The notes beneath the pieces were generated by a model. The model did no database searches, was not told the origin of the DNA, and worked only from the letters and a program-made list of their open reading frames with translations. 64,000 nt of DNA from Glaciecola sp964621345 (GTDB taxonomy: Bacteria; Pseudomonadota; Gammaproteobacteria; Enterobacterales; Alteromonadaceae): contig CAZUON010000008.1 in the NCBI GenBank assembly GCA_964621345.1, positions 1 to 64,000 of the forward strand. The letters run 5' to 3'. Of the stretch, positions 44,246-53,924 are shown one piece after another. A program made the translations under genes and the position numbers. Position 1 is the first letter of the stretch; each line of letters starts with the position of its first letter.

Positions 44246-44742
44246 TGAGACGAATTATTTCAGTATTAATGGAAAACGCGCCGGGCTCATTATCGAGAAT
44301 TATGGGTGTATTCTCCCAGCGTGGATATAATGTAGACTCTCTTTGTGTCGCCCCAACAAGTGATGAAAGTTTGTCACGCCTGACTATCATTACGCAGGCC
44401 GACAACAAAGTCACTGAGCAAATCACCAAGCAAGTGAACAAGTTGATTGATGTGCTGCGAGTGGTTGAGTTAACTGATTCTGCTCATGTGGAGCGTGAGT
44501 TGATGTTAATTAAAGTGGCTACTCGCAATGAGGTGGCGCGCTCCGAAGTGAAACGCAACGTGGACATCTTCCGTGCTCGTATACTTGATGTAACTGCTCA
44601 GCATTACACCATTGAAATTACCGGTACAAGCGACAAGTTAACTGCATTCAGCGACGTAATGGCGCAATGTGCAGAAATTACTGAATCAGCTCGTACTGGG
44701 GTTTGTGGGCTTTCTCGAGGTGATAGAGCGCTCAGAGTTTAA
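44245..44742 (+). CDS. ilvH: Acetolactate synthase small (regulatory) subunit
   Basis: The product is 165 residues. An N-terminal ACT domain (RRIISVLMENAPGSLSRIMGVFSQRGYNVDSL) is followed by the C-terminal small-subunit domain ending ARTGVCGLSRGDRAL. It activates the large subunit and gives valine feedback inhibition. Translation is coupled to ilvI by a one-base overlap, and a strong hairpin terminator ends the operon. Confidence 0.96.
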   Translation: MRRIISVLMENAPGSLSRIMGVFSQRGYNVDSLCVAPTSDESLSRLTIITQADNKVTEQITKQVNKLIDVLRVVELTDSAHVERELMLIKVATRNEVARSEVKRNVDIFRARILDVTAQHYTIEITGTSDKLTAFSDVMAQCAEITESARTGVCGLSRGDRALRV

Positions 44743-44780
44743 TTAAAGTAAACAACAGCCTTTGGCACTGAATCATTAGC

Positions 44781-44814
44781 AAAAACCTCTTGCAGTCGAT
44801 GCAAGAGGTTTTTT
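44781..44814 (+). terminator. Rho-independent terminator of ilvIH
   Basis: The 14-bp stem AAAAACCTCTTGCA / TGCAAGAGGTTTTT has a 5-base loop followed by a T run, 38 bp after the ilvH stop. Confidence 0.92.
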
Positions 44815-44867
44815 ATATTCTACTTTTAATGAAACAAAGCTACCGCAAGAAACTACTGCGCTTGTAT

Positions 44868-45701
44868 TTACTGCGGAAACAACATGGTTACTGTAAAACG
44901 AAAGCCCCAACCTTGTGGAGAAGTAGGAGTCGATTCTGCCCAATACTTCACTCCACCTCCTACTTGCACTAACTGATCATCTAGTTTGAGGAGCTGAGAG
45001 ACGCTTAGGTTAATCGGCACAGACCAAGCTTCGCTTTCCCAATCGTAGGTCGATTCAGAGTTTATCCCAAAAGTAGTTTGTGATGGCGTGACATATAATA
45101 AGAATGGTTGAACAAAAGTCGCACTTATGTCATTCCGATTACTGCTCCCGGCAAAAGACTCAATATGGTTAGATAAGAAACCGTAAGTCCACGGACCTTC
45201 TTGTTTTAAGGCGACTACGGTAGGACCTGCGCCCCATTTTTCTCCGCCCAATGTGGAATCTGTAGCGGTAGGCATCAATACAGCTGCGCCCGCACCCCAA
45301 ATCCAGCCACTTTCAGTCGGTTCTTTTGGCGACGCCCATACGCTTTGTACCGTATCACCGAGCCCAAACTCATCCAAACCTTGAGATGGGATATTGTGTT
45401 GATTGACAATTGGCAAAATTGTTCGTGAGATTAGATTCCATTCTTCGTTAATTTCGATTGGAACAACCGGTTGCACATTTATGCGCGTCATTGAACCGGC
45501 ATCGTCTGCGCCGAAACGTTCATCATAGTTTAGCTGAATCGGCACGCTGATAAGCGCGGCAACCGGATTAGCTAACTTTTTAGCAAGGTCGTCTTGCTCA
45601 TTTGCGTAAGCATCTGATACAAAAAGCGAGAAAAGTCCTGATATAGCTAAGGAATGAACGACAACTGAGGTCTTAAATAATGATGTGGGATACGTGTTCA
45701 A
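44868..45701 (-). CDS. Outer-membrane beta-barrel protein (transporter-like)
   Basis: The product is 277 residues with a signal peptide ending DAYANEQ. The body alternates short beta strands (VPIQLNYDERFG, RINVQPVVPIEINEEWNLISRTILPI, GWIWGAGAAVLMPTAT) and closes in a strand ending FPQ, the pattern of an outer-membrane barrel. Homologues are common in marine bacteria under names such as neuromedin U or putative transporter, without proven function. The protein probably forms a pore or lipid-binding barrel. It is convergent with ilvIH. Confidence 0.7.
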   Translation of the reverse strand: MNTYPTSLFKTSVVVHSLAISGLFSLFVSDAYANEQDDLAKKLANPVAALISVPIQLNYDERFGADDAGSMTRINVQPVVPIEINEEWNLISRTILPIVNQHNIPSQGLDEFGLGDTVQSVWASPKEPTESGWIWGAGAAVLMPTATDSTLGGEKWGAGPTVVALKQEGPWTYGFLSNHIESFAGSSNRNDISATFVQPFLLYVTPSQTTFGINSESTYDWESEAWSVPINLSVSQLLKLDDQLVQVGGGVKYWAESTPTSPQGWGFRFTVTMLFPQ

Positions 45702-45824
45702 TGGTAGTTGCTCTTTGTTAATTGTTTGATTTTATAATGCTAACAAATGGCGTTGAACCAACAACGCTTGTTTAATGGTATCTAAAAAATCCATCATTAC
45801 ACAAATTTATTGCTGAGCCGAAAA

Positions 45825-45859
45825 ATAAAAAACTCCCAGAGCTATTAGCAAAGGGAGTT
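45825..45859 (-). terminator. Terminator behind the tatA/thiolase remnant
   Basis: On the minus strand AACTCCC and GGGAGTT form a stem, followed by TTTTTTATTTTT. It lies about 33 bp after the remnant's thiolase stop. Confidence 0.65.
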
Positions 45860-45891
45860 GACTTTTTTCATTAAAACGACGTAACGAACTT

Positions 45892-46037
45892 TTATACTCT
45901 CTCAAATACCGTCGCAATGCCTTGGCCTAAACCAATGTACGTGGTCGCTAGACCGATGCTAAAATCTTGCCTCTTCCAAATAACAGAATAATGAACACTA
46001 GAGCCACTAACGCAACTTGCCAAATACTTAATCCCAT
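45892..46037 (-). pseudogene. Chimeric remnant: tatA 5' end joined to a thiolase (fadA-like) 3' end
   Basis: The minus strand from ATG 46037, with GGAGG seven bases upstream, encodes MGLSIWQ, a hydrophobic helix, then LLFGRGKI: the N-terminus of TatA, the Sec-independent export pore. After Ile25 the match ends and the frame stops at 45948. The following bases, in another frame, encode the last 24 residues of a thiolase ending IGLGQGIATVFERV; 20 of 24 equal the end of FadA at 48148. At DNA level about 63 of 78 bases agree by eye. At the join both parents have GGAAGA and CAAGA-like words. The 590-bp gap 45702-46291 holds this and a terminator, but no other gene. Confidence 0.75.
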
Positions 46038-46291
46038 CGTCATTCCTCCGCAGGTCGTTTGTATAAACGATAAAAGTTAAAGATGACGAATTGATTAACA
46101 AATGAAGAATCTATTGTTTCAAATTTATGAAGCTTAATAAATGAGTAGGATCTCAGTGGAGCAAAAGCGGGTGTTACGTCGACCAACTTCGATACTAGAC
46201 TTGTCATATTCTTTTAGCATAAATGTCACTGTTAGTTCATATAGCATCGATATTATCTCAAGCCAATTGACCAAAGCGCTGGAAATTAATC

Positions 46292-46813
46292 ATGAAACGC
46301 CTCGCTCACTTGGATTCACAAATTTTTCAGTGGATTGCTCAACACGCACAATCGGCTGATCACTTTTCTGCAAAGCTATTCAAGTGGATTTCAAGAACGG
46401 GGGATGGTCATTTATATCTCGTTATCGGTGCAATATTGTTTTACTTCGATGAACAGCACGGAGCACTGTTTTTCTATACGGCGTTTGTTGCCTATTGCTT
46501 TGAAGTCCCGATGTATATTGTACTTAAGCACGCGTTTAAGCGGAGAAGGCCCTGCGACCTCTTACTAAATTTCAATGCACATGTAATACCAGCAGACAAG
46601 TTTAGTTTGCCATCGGGGCATACCGCCGCAGCGTTTTTAATGGCAACCGTTGTTATGCATTTTTACCCTTCGCTTAGTGTATTGGCTTATACATGGGCAA
46701 GCCTGATTGGGCTCTCGCGTATCGTCTTGCGTGTTCACTTTCCCTTAGACGTGCTGATTGGCGCAACTCTAGGCATTGCTGTCGCGTTTAGTAGTATTTA
46801 CTTTTTGGGTTAG
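46292..46813 (+). CDS. PAP2-family membrane phosphatase
   Basis: The product is 173 residues with about five transmembrane segments. The three PAP2 motifs are present: KHAFKRRRP, the PSGHTAA core (catalytic His) and SRIVLRVHFPLDV with the nucleophile His. It removes phosphate from a lipid phosphate such as undecaprenyl or phosphatidic phosphate at the outer face of the inner membrane. A glycosyltransferase gene follows by 8 bp, so the two probably act on the same lipid or glycan. Confidence 0.9.
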   Translation: MKRLAHLDSQIFQWIAQHAQSADHFSAKLFKWISRTGDGHLYLVIGAILFYFDEQHGALFFYTAFVAYCFEVPMYIVLKHAFKRRRPCDLLLNFNAHVIPADKFSLPSGHTAAAFLMATVVMHFYPSLSVLAYTWASLIGLSRIVLRVHFPLDVLIGATLGIAVAFSSIYFLG

Positions 46814-46821
46814 GAGTATAA

Positions 46822-47919
46822 ATGATGAGAATTCTTTACGGTGTTCAAGGTACAGGTAATGGCCACATCACGCGTGCTCGCCATATGGCAGAGAGCTTTG
46901 CAAAGCGAGACGATATCCACGTAGACTACTTATTTAGCGGCCGCAAGAACGACCAATATTTTGATATGCAAGGCTTTGCAAACTACGATACCGCGCGAGG
47001 TTTTACCTTTGAAACTGCTAACGGACGAATATGCCGGCGCAAAACAGTTAAAAACAACAACGTATTGGTATTTGCCAGCGAAGTTCAACAACAAATGCGC
47101 AAAGACTATGATTTGCTAATTAACGATTTTGAGCCCGTTTCTGCATGGGCAGCTAAGCTTTCAGGATTACCATCGCTGTCGGTTAGCCACCAAGCCGCAT
47201 TTTTACATCAGGTACCAAAACACGAGCAAGGACTTTTTGATAAAGTATTGACGCACTATTTTGCCCCTACGCAATATAGCTTAGGCACTCACTGGTATCA
47301 TTTTGGGCATCAAATTATTCCTCCTTTTGTGAGCCAATCGCTCCATGATGAGCTTAAAAAAATCCCTGAAAAAGCGCATCAACAGGTATTAGTCTACCTT
47401 CCTTTTGAAAATCCAAAGGAAATAGAAGAGCAGCTTCTTACACTTAGCGATTATCAATTTACCTGTTATCACCCTGGCGTAAAAAGTCCGAGTCACCATC
47501 GTAATATTACATGGAAAGTGCCCACTACAAATGGGTTTAAGGATGACTTAGTGAAATCGACTGGGGTAATTGCGAACTGTGGGTTTGAACTTTCTACAGA
47601 ATGCCTAAGCCTTGGTAAGGCTTTGCTGGTAAAACCGCTAAAGGGGCAGTTTGAACAACTGTCAAATGCACACACCTTGGAACAGTTAGGTTTGTGTAGA
47701 GTCATGCACAGTATTGACACCGATGACATCGATGAATGGTTGCAAAGCAAAGCTGGCATTAAAATAGACTATCCCGATAGCTGTGATGGATTAGTCGATT
47801 GGATTGCTCAAGGTAACTGGCAATCTCCGCAGAACATTTGCAAGCTTTTGTGGGAGCAAGTGCATTTTCCAGAATCGGTTAGGTCAAAGCTAAACACATT
47901 GGTTCCTAGTTTAGCCTGA
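46822..47919 (+). CDS. Glycosyltransferase of the MJ1255/VC2487 type
   Basis: The product is 365 residues. The N-terminal GVQGTGNGHITRARHM and the C-terminal nucleotide-sugar region VIANCGFELSTECLSLGKALLVKPLKGQFEQLSNA match the MJ1255/VC2487 glycosyltransferase family, related to MurG-like GT-B enzymes (GT28-like). The acceptor and donor are unknown. It is in an operon with a PAP2 phosphatase, which points to a membrane-lipid or lipid-linked glycan pathway. No signal or membrane segment is visible, so it would act at the cytosolic face. Confidence 0.82.
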   Translation: MMRILYGVQGTGNGHITRARHMAESFAKRDDIHVDYLFSGRKNDQYFDMQGFANYDTARGFTFETANGRICRRKTVKNNNVLVFASEVQQQMRKDYDLLINDFEPVSAWAAKLSGLPSLSVSHQAAFLHQVPKHEQGLFDKVLTHYFAPTQYSLGTHWYHFGHQIIPPFVSQSLHDELKKIPEKAHQQVLVYLPFENPKEIEEQLLTLSDYQFTCYHPGVKSPSHHRNITWKVPTTNGFKDDLVKSTGVIANCGFELSTECLSLGKALLVKPLKGQFEQLSNAHTLEQLGLCRVMHSIDTDDIDEWLQSKAGIKIDYPDSCDGLVDWIAQGNWQSPQNICKLLWEQVHFPESVRSKLNTLVPSLA

Positions 47920-48075
47920 GCGCTTGATCGTTTCGTTTAGCCATTGTGATATCTTAAAGGTGTTCAGTGTAGATATAAGGTTAATCGACTAATGAATCGT
48001 GGCTTTTCTATGTTGGAGTAACAATGAAATGACTGGCGCAGTCGGCAGTCTAGCAAGATTGTATTTGCTGAGTAT

Positions 48076-48108
48076 ACAACCCTCCGCTAGTTTACTAGGG
48101 AGGGTTGT
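48076..48108. terminator. Hairpin between the glycosyltransferase and fadA genes
   Basis: ACAACCCTCC / GGAGGGTTGT with an inner CTAG/CTAG extension makes a long stable stem. T tracts are short on both strands, so termination strength is uncertain. Confidence 0.55.
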
Positions 48109-48147
48109 GTCATCACCGTGGTGAACTCTTTCATACTTTAGCGAACG

Positions 48148-49311
48148 TTATACACGCTCAAAAATGGTCGCAATACCCTGACCTAAACCAATACACATGG
48201 TCGCTAGACCAATGCTTACGTCTTGGTCTTCCATGTTATTGATAAGGGTAGTAGATATTCTTGCACCAGAGCAACCTAGTGGGTGGCCTAATGCAATTGC
48301 ACCACCTTTAAGGTTCACTTTGTCGTCGTAGCTGTCTATCCAGCCTAATTGCTTAATGCAGGATAGCGCTTGAGCGGCAAAGGCTTCGTTAAATTCAGCG
48401 AGTTGGATATCTTCCATCGACAAGCCTGCGCGTTGTAGCGCCTTTTTAGTCGCAGGTACCGGACCAAAACCCATGATAGCGGCGTCACACCCAGCTACTG
48501 CCATACTGCGAATTTTAGCACGAGGCGTTAATCCAAGTGCTTTTGCGCGTTCAGCTGACATGAGCAGCATCGCCGACGCGCCGTCTGAAATTGCCGAAGA
48601 GGTGCCTGCTGTTACCGAACCACTAACCGGGTCAAATACTGGGCGCAACGCGCTAAGGGTTTCAACCGTGGTATCTGGGCGAATCACTTCGTCGGCTTCT
48701 ACAGATACTAGTAAACCGTCTGCGTCATGACCTTCTACTGCCACAATCTCGTTATCCCAACCACCATTGTTAGCAGCCGCTGCCGCTTTTTGGTGAGAGC
48801 GTGCACCAAAGGCATCTTGCATTTCACGGGTTATCCCATTTTGACGCCCGAGTAACTCAGCAGTCATACCCATGCTACCGGAAGCCTTAGCGGTATGCTT
48901 GGCCAAACCTGGATGAAAATCAATGTTGTAATTCATCGGTACATGACCCATGTGCTCAACACCGCCAATCATGTACACATCGCCGCGGCCAGTCATAATG
49001 CCCGACACCGCATCGTGTAGCGCTTGCATAGAAGAGCCGCATAAACGGTTTACGGTCACTGCGCCCGTTGAACGAGGAATGTTGGTCAACAGCTGCGCGT
49101 TTCTGGCAACATTAAAGCCCTGCTCTTTAGTTTGCTGTACACAGCCCCAAATAATGTCTTCAATCTCTGTTGGGTCAAGATTAGGGTTACGTTCGAGTAA
49201 TTTACTCATTAGGTGAGCAGATAAGGTCTCTGCTCTAACATTTCTAAATACGCCGCCTTTGGAGCGACCCATTGGGGTGCGAATACAATCAACTACTACT
49301 ACATCTTTCAT
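48148..49311 (-). CDS. fadA: 3-ketoacyl-CoA thiolase FadA
   Basis: The product is 387 residues, the FadA length. The acyl-accepting cysteine lies in VNRLCGSSMQALHDA near residue 90, and the C-terminal His and Cys lie in GGAIALGHPLGCSGAR. It cleaves 3-ketoacyl-CoA with CoA, releasing acetyl-CoA, as the last step of beta-oxidation. It forms a complex with FadB, encoded 18 bp upstream. Its 3' end is echoed by the chimeric remnant at 45892-45965. Confidence 0.97.
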   Translation of the reverse strand: MKDVVVVDCIRTPMGRSKGGVFRNVRAETLSAHLMSKLLERNPNLDPTEIEDIIWGCVQQTKEQGFNVARNAQLLTNIPRSTGAVTVNRLCGSSMQALHDAVSGIMTGRGDVYMIGGVEHMGHVPMNYNIDFHPGLAKHTAKASGSMGMTAELLGRQNGITREMQDAFGARSHQKAAAAANNGGWDNEIVAVEGHDADGLLVSVEADEVIRPDTTVETLSALRPVFDPVSGSVTAGTSSAISDGASAMLLMSAERAKALGLTPRAKIRSMAVAGCDAAIMGFGPVPATKKALQRAGLSMEDIQLAEFNEAFAAQALSCIKQLGWIDSYDDKVNLKGGAIALGHPLGCSGARISTTLINNMEDQDVSIGLATMCIGLGQGIATIFERV

Positions 49312-49329
49312 GTTCTAATCTCCTTTTGC

Positions 49330-51480
49330 TTAGGCGAAGTAAGACTTGCCAGATGCGGCCATTTCGCGCACACCATCACTAATTTGATAAATTGGACCAA
49401 GTTCGGCGTATTTGTCGGCAAGTTCTACGAACTTAGCAAGGCCCATGGTTTCGATGTAACGGAAAATACCACCTCTAAATGGCGGGAAGCCTAAGCCATA
49501 CAACAAGGCCATATCAGCCTCAGCAGCGCTTGCAACAATACCTTCTTCTAGGCAACGAATAGCTTCGTTTGCCATGGGTATCATAACGCGTGCGATAATT
49601 TCGTCTTTATCAAACTCTTTTGTTGCTGCGACATGGTCTCTAAACAAATCATACGCTTCTGGAGCGGCTACTTTTGTTGGTCTACCGCGCTTGTCCGTAC
49701 CGTAATTGTAAAAGCCTTTTCCGTTTTTCTGACCAAGGCGAGTGTTTTTATAAAGCAAGGTGACCGGGTCGTTGTCGATTTTTTGCATACGCTCTGGAAT
49801 ACCGTCTGACATAACTCCTGATGCATGATCAGATGTATCCATGCCTACCACATCAAGCAAGTATGCTGGGCCCATTGGCCATCCAAATACTTTTTCCATT
49901 ACCTTGTCGACCGCAGTGAAATCAGCGCCATCAATCAATAAACGGCTAAAGCCTGCAAAGTAGGGGAACAACACGCGGTTGACTAAAAAGCCTGGGCAGT
50001 CGTTAACTACAATTGGAGTCTTACCCATTTTAAGGGTAGCGGCTACAACAGTGGCAATGGTGTTATCGTCGGTATTCTCGCCGCGAATAATTTCAACCAA
50101 AGGCATTTTGTGCACAGGGTTAAAAAAGTGCATGCCACAGAAGCGTTCAGGTTTCTCTAAACTTTTTGCTAATTGGTTAATTGAAATAGTAGAGGTGTTG
50201 GAGCAAATAATTGCATCTGCTGCAACAGTTTGTTCCGTTTCTTTTAACACGCTTGCTTTTACGTTTGGATTCTCTACCACCGCTTCAATTACAAGGTCTG
50301 CGTCTTTAATCGCGTTCATATCCAGAGTAGGTACGATATTATTTAAGGTGCTAGCCATTTTCTTAGCATCGACTTTGCCGCGCTGCATACCTTTACTTAA
50401 GATTTTTGATGCTTCTGCTAATCCTAAATCGAGGGCCGGTTGAGCGATGTCTTTCATTATGGTGTTAACGCCTTTTACCGCGCCTTGGTACGCAATACCA
50501 CCACCCATAATCCCAGCACCTAATACTGCATGCTGCTTCACATCTTTTGTTGCACTTTTGGCAAGCTTCTTACCTTTACCTTTGACAAGCTGGTCTGCTA
50601 AGAAAATTCCAACCTGCGCTTGGCAAGCATCGGTTTTTGCTAAGGCTGTAAAGCCTTGGTTTTCCAATGCAAGCGCTTCATCACGCCCGCTACGGGACGC
50701 TTTTTGTACCGTCTCCACCATTTTATGTGGCGCCGGATAATGCTTACCCGCTTGCGCCGCAACCATTGCAGCGGCTGTTGAGAAGCTCATCATCGCTTCG
50801 TTTTGGTTCAAATCTAAGGGCGCTTGTTTCTCTTGACGACGGCTCTGCCAATCTAATTTGCCATTAATCGCGCTTAGTAGCATTTTTCGGGCGGCGTTAT
50901 GTAAGTTTTCTGGGCTAACTACTGCGTCAATAGCGCCTTCGTTTAGTGCTTTTTGTGCGTTACGATCGCGCCCAGTGGTCATCCACTCTAACGCGTTGTC
51001 AGAACCAATAATGCGCGGCAGGCGCACGGTGCCGCCAAAACCTGGCATCAAACCGAGTTTTACTTCGGGTAGGCCAATTTTTGCACTAGTATCGGCAATA
51101 CGTAAATCGGCCGCTAAGGCCATTTCACAACCACCGCCAAGGGCAAAGCCATTAATTGCACAAATGCTTGGGACCGGAAGGTCTTCGAAATGATTAAATA
51201 CTTGTGAGGTTTTGCCAACCCAACTCAAGATTTCATCTTCTGGCATTGCAAACAAACCAGTAAACTCAGTAATGTCTGCACCGACAATAAAAGTGCTCTT
51301 GGCAGAACGCACCAAAACCCCTTTTACATCGCTAGTACTTGCAATAGCGGCACTGGCTTGTTCAAGCTCAGTCACTGTTTGCTGGTCAAATTTATTTACC
51401 GAACCTTGAGCATCAAAGACAAGTTCAGCAATGCCGTCATCTGTCATGGTGACCGATAGGCTTTTGCCTTCAAATATCAT
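49330..51480 (-). CDS. fadB: Fatty-acid oxidation complex alpha subunit FadB
   Basis: The product is 716 residues. An N-terminal crotonase domain (GFALGGGCEMALAADLRIA and GLPEVKLGLMPGFGGT, with the catalytic Glu residues) is followed by the hydroxyacyl-CoA dehydrogenase Rossmann domain (AVLGAGIMGGGIAYQGA) and HMFFNPVHKMPLVEIIRG-type catalytic His region (HFFNPVHKMPLVEI). The C-terminal helical domain closes the protein. It carries enoyl-CoA hydratase, isomerase and 3-hydroxyacyl-CoA dehydrogenase activities. It is the first gene of the fadBA operon. The 250-bp upstream gap to slt is AT-rich; I saw no convincing FadR or PsrA box. Confidence 0.97.
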   Translation of the reverse strand: MIFEGKSLSVTMTDDGIAELVFDAQGSVNKFDQQTVTELEQASAAIASTSDVKGVLVRSAKSTFIVGADITEFTGLFAMPEDEILSWVGKTSQVFNHFEDLPVPSICAINGFALGGGCEMALAADLRIADTSAKIGLPEVKLGLMPGFGGTVRLPRIIGSDNALEWMTTGRDRNAQKALNEGAIDAVVSPENLHNAARKMLLSAINGKLDWQSRRQEKQAPLDLNQNEAMMSFSTAAAMVAAQAGKHYPAPHKMVETVQKASRSGRDEALALENQGFTALAKTDACQAQVGIFLADQLVKGKGKKLAKSATKDVKQHAVLGAGIMGGGIAYQGAVKGVNTIMKDIAQPALDLGLAEASKILSKGMQRGKVDAKKMASTLNNIVPTLDMNAIKDADLVIEAVVENPNVKASVLKETEQTVAADAIICSNTSTISINQLAKSLEKPERFCGMHFFNPVHKMPLVEIIRGENTDDNTIATVVAATLKMGKTPIVVNDCPGFLVNRVLFPYFAGFSRLLIDGADFTAVDKVMEKVFGWPMGPAYLLDVVGMDTSDHASGVMSDGIPERMQKIDNDPVTLLYKNTRLGQKNGKGFYNYGTDKRGRPTKVAAPEAYDLFRDHVAATKEFDKDEIIARVMIPMANEAIRCLEEGIVASAAEADMALLYGLGFPPFRGGIFRYIETMGLAKFVELADKYAELGPIYQISDGVREMAASGKSYFA

Positions 51481-51730
51481 GCGTATCTCCTGTAAGCATT
51501 TGTTAAATCAAATTTCATTCCTGCCGATGACTAATACTACAAATAGAGTAAAATAAAATTCACCAAATAAACGGAACAAAACTGTTAAATTGGGGTATAA
51601 ACTATATTGCTACGAATACTACGTTAATCAAGCCAATACCGCCTATTTTTTTTGCTGATGATGAGTAACAGGAGAGGGCATACGACCCTCGTACAAATTG
51701 TCTGCGCTTGTGCACTTTGTTAGGACATAT

Positions 51731-53773
51731 GTGATTATTTCACTTAAATATAATCAGAATGCTTTGTTTTACAAAGCCCACAAACTTTTTGGCGGGCTAA
51801 CGCTTCTGATGTGTATTACTTTTAGTCAAGCTATCTTCAGCCAAAGCGCGCACAGTGCAAAAAACAGCGCACTAAAAGTTGCTAACTTTGACAACATCTT
51901 TGCAATTGATGAAGCGAAACGCGAAAAACAAAGAGCCGCTTTTATGCGAGCTGAGCGCAACGTGTGGAGTATGGGTGACGATGATCTACTCGAGGCCCTG
52001 CGTGAACTCGGTGACTACCCTTTAAGTCCCTACCTTATTGCTAAAAAACTTCGCCATAGAATGTCGCTAAATGATGAGCAAGCTGTACGCGCATTTTTAG
52101 CGCAGTACGAAGACGCCCCGTTTGCTAAGCGGCTACGGCGAGACTGGCTAGAGTATCTGGCTAAGCGGAATCAACGTTCACTGTTTATTGAGTTTTATCA
52201 AACGAGCAACAGTACAAAAATGCAATGTCACTTTTTGCGTTTTCAGTATGAAGCGGGTGTGGCAAAAGAGGATATTTTTGAGCAAATTCCAGCGTTATGG
52301 AACGTTGGAAAATCTCAAGACGATACATGTGATCCTATTTTTGGCGTATGGATGAAGGCCGGGAAGCTCACTGAGGATTTGGTACTGCATCGTATTGAAA
52401 AAGCAGCAGATGGTGGTCGGCATCAGCTGATTCCCTACTTACGAACCTTGCTTCCCACAGATAAACAGTACATTGCAGATCGCTGGCAGGAGGTTCGCAA
52501 AGACCCCGCCAATGTTCGTCATCTTGTTCGATATCCGGGTAAATTGCCTAATATTGAGGCGCAAATTATCAGTTATGGTTTATCGCGTTTAATTTGGCGA
52601 GACGAAGATTTAGCCTTAAAAACCTATGAACGTGCACGTACACGGATTGCGTTTTCTGACAAACAACGGGCAAGGATCATTCACCGCTTTGCGGTAGCAC
52701 TTGCGATAGACGAACATCCGGACGCAGAGCGTTGGTTGGTTGAGGCCTCCCTCGTTGAGCCAGAATCGGAGACGATGCGTTGGCATTTGGCTTATTTATT
52801 GAAGAAACAAGACTGGCAGAGCATTGCTTTGTTAATCGAAAAATCGCCTCCCCAACTCACGAACGAAAATCAGTTCCAATACTGGTTAGCACGCGCATAT
52901 GAGAGCCTAGAACGAGGCGATGAGGCTGAATTGTTGTATGCTCAGCTTGCGCAAGAGCGACATTACTACGGCTTTTTAGCAAGTGCACGCTTGCAGCGCC
53001 CTTATAGTTTTCAGAATCAACCCGTTGAGGCCGACACGCGGGCACTAACAAAAATAGTGAATATTGAATCGACCCAGCGAGCTTACGAATTACGAAAACT
53101 AGAGCGTTTTTATCATGCACGCTTGGAATGGATTTACACACAGCGAAAGCTAAATGACCACGAAAAATTAGCCGCTGCTGTAGTCAGTAGCCATTGGGAA
53201 TGGCACGATCAGTCCATATTCAGCTTGAGTAGAGAGGGCTACCTAGACGATGTCGATAGGCGCTTTCCGATGGCATTTGCGCAATTGCTTACTCGTGAGG
53301 CGAATAAAAATGATATTCCGCCTGAGTGGGCCTTTGCTATTGCTCGCAGAGAAAGTTCGTTTATGAGTGATGCGGTGTCTTCAGCCAATGCAAGGGGCTT
53401 GATGCAAGTGCTACCAAGTACGGCTCGCTATTTAGAAAAACGCCGAGTGACTGCCAAAGATTTATTAGATGCCAATACAAATGCGCGTATAGGCAACAAG
53501 TATCTTAGATATTTAATGAATAAACTCGACGACAACTTACTTTTGGCAACGGCCTCTTACAATGCAGGCTGGCGTAAAGTTAAGCAATGGTTGCCCGAAC
53601 AAGGTTCAGTACCTGCCGATATTTGGGTAGAGACCATTCCTTACCGCGAAACCCGCAATTATGTGAAAGCGGTGCTGGCTTACCAACAAATCTATCAAGA
53701 CAAAATTAATCCCCCTGAGTTAGCCGATACGGTATTTGCGCAATTTAAACAATTGGAGCTCAGCCCGCAGTAA
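51731..53773 (+). CDS. slt: Soluble lytic murein transglycosylase
   Basis: From GTG 51731 (TAGGA five bases upstream) the product is 680 residues. A signal peptide (GGLTLLMCITFSQAIFSQ) is followed by a long helical superhelix (about 60-480) that forms the Slt70 ring. The C-terminal lysozyme-like domain has catalytic Glu in ARRESSFMSDAVSSANARG, then LMQVLPSTA and ATASYNAGWRKV. It cuts peptidoglycan glycan strands to 1,6-anhydro products in the periplasm. The longer in-frame start TTG 51698 has no ribosome site. Confidence 0.93.
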   Translation: MIISLKYNQNALFYKAHKLFGGLTLLMCITFSQAIFSQSAHSAKNSALKVANFDNIFAIDEAKREKQRAAFMRAERNVWSMGDDDLLEALRELGDYPLSPYLIAKKLRHRMSLNDEQAVRAFLAQYEDAPFAKRLRRDWLEYLAKRNQRSLFIEFYQTSNSTKMQCHFLRFQYEAGVAKEDIFEQIPALWNVGKSQDDTCDPIFGVWMKAGKLTEDLVLHRIEKAADGGRHQLIPYLRTLLPTDKQYIADRWQEVRKDPANVRHLVRYPGKLPNIEAQIISYGLSRLIWRDEDLALKTYERARTRIAFSDKQRARIIHRFAVALAIDEHPDAERWLVEASLVEPESETMRWHLAYLLKKQDWQSIALLIEKSPPQLTNENQFQYWLARAYESLERGDEAELLYAQLAQERHYYGFLASARLQRPYSFQNQPVEADTRALTKIVNIESTQRAYELRKLERFYHARLEWIYTQRKLNDHEKLAAAVVSSHWEWHDQSIFSLSREGYLDDVDRRFPMAFAQLLTREANKNDIPPEWAFAIARRESSFMSDAVSSANARGLMQVLPSTARYLEKRRVTAKDLLDANTNARIGNKYLRYLMNKLDDNLLLATASYNAGWRKVKQWLPEQGSVPADIWVETIPYRETRNYVKAVLAYQQIYQDKINPPELADTVFAQFKQLELSPQ

Positions 53774-53924
53774 AAAGCTTAACGAGGAGCATTGTTAAAT
53801 ATGACCAACGATGATGTTTTCGAAACCTGACTTTTATTGCATAGCATGATAGCCTTTCACGCATATTTTGAATTTCATCTTTGGCACATCGATGCAAGTG
53901 CTAAACCGCGATTAATACAGGTAA

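Noticed and set aside
46141..46359. Plus-strand ORF of 72 codons before the PAP2 gene
   Set aside because: It overlaps the PAP2 start in another frame, has no ribosome site and shows no protein-like pattern.
51481..51730. Search for a FadR or PsrA operator upstream of fadB
   Set aside because: No stretch matched either consensus by eye; the region is simply AT-rich.
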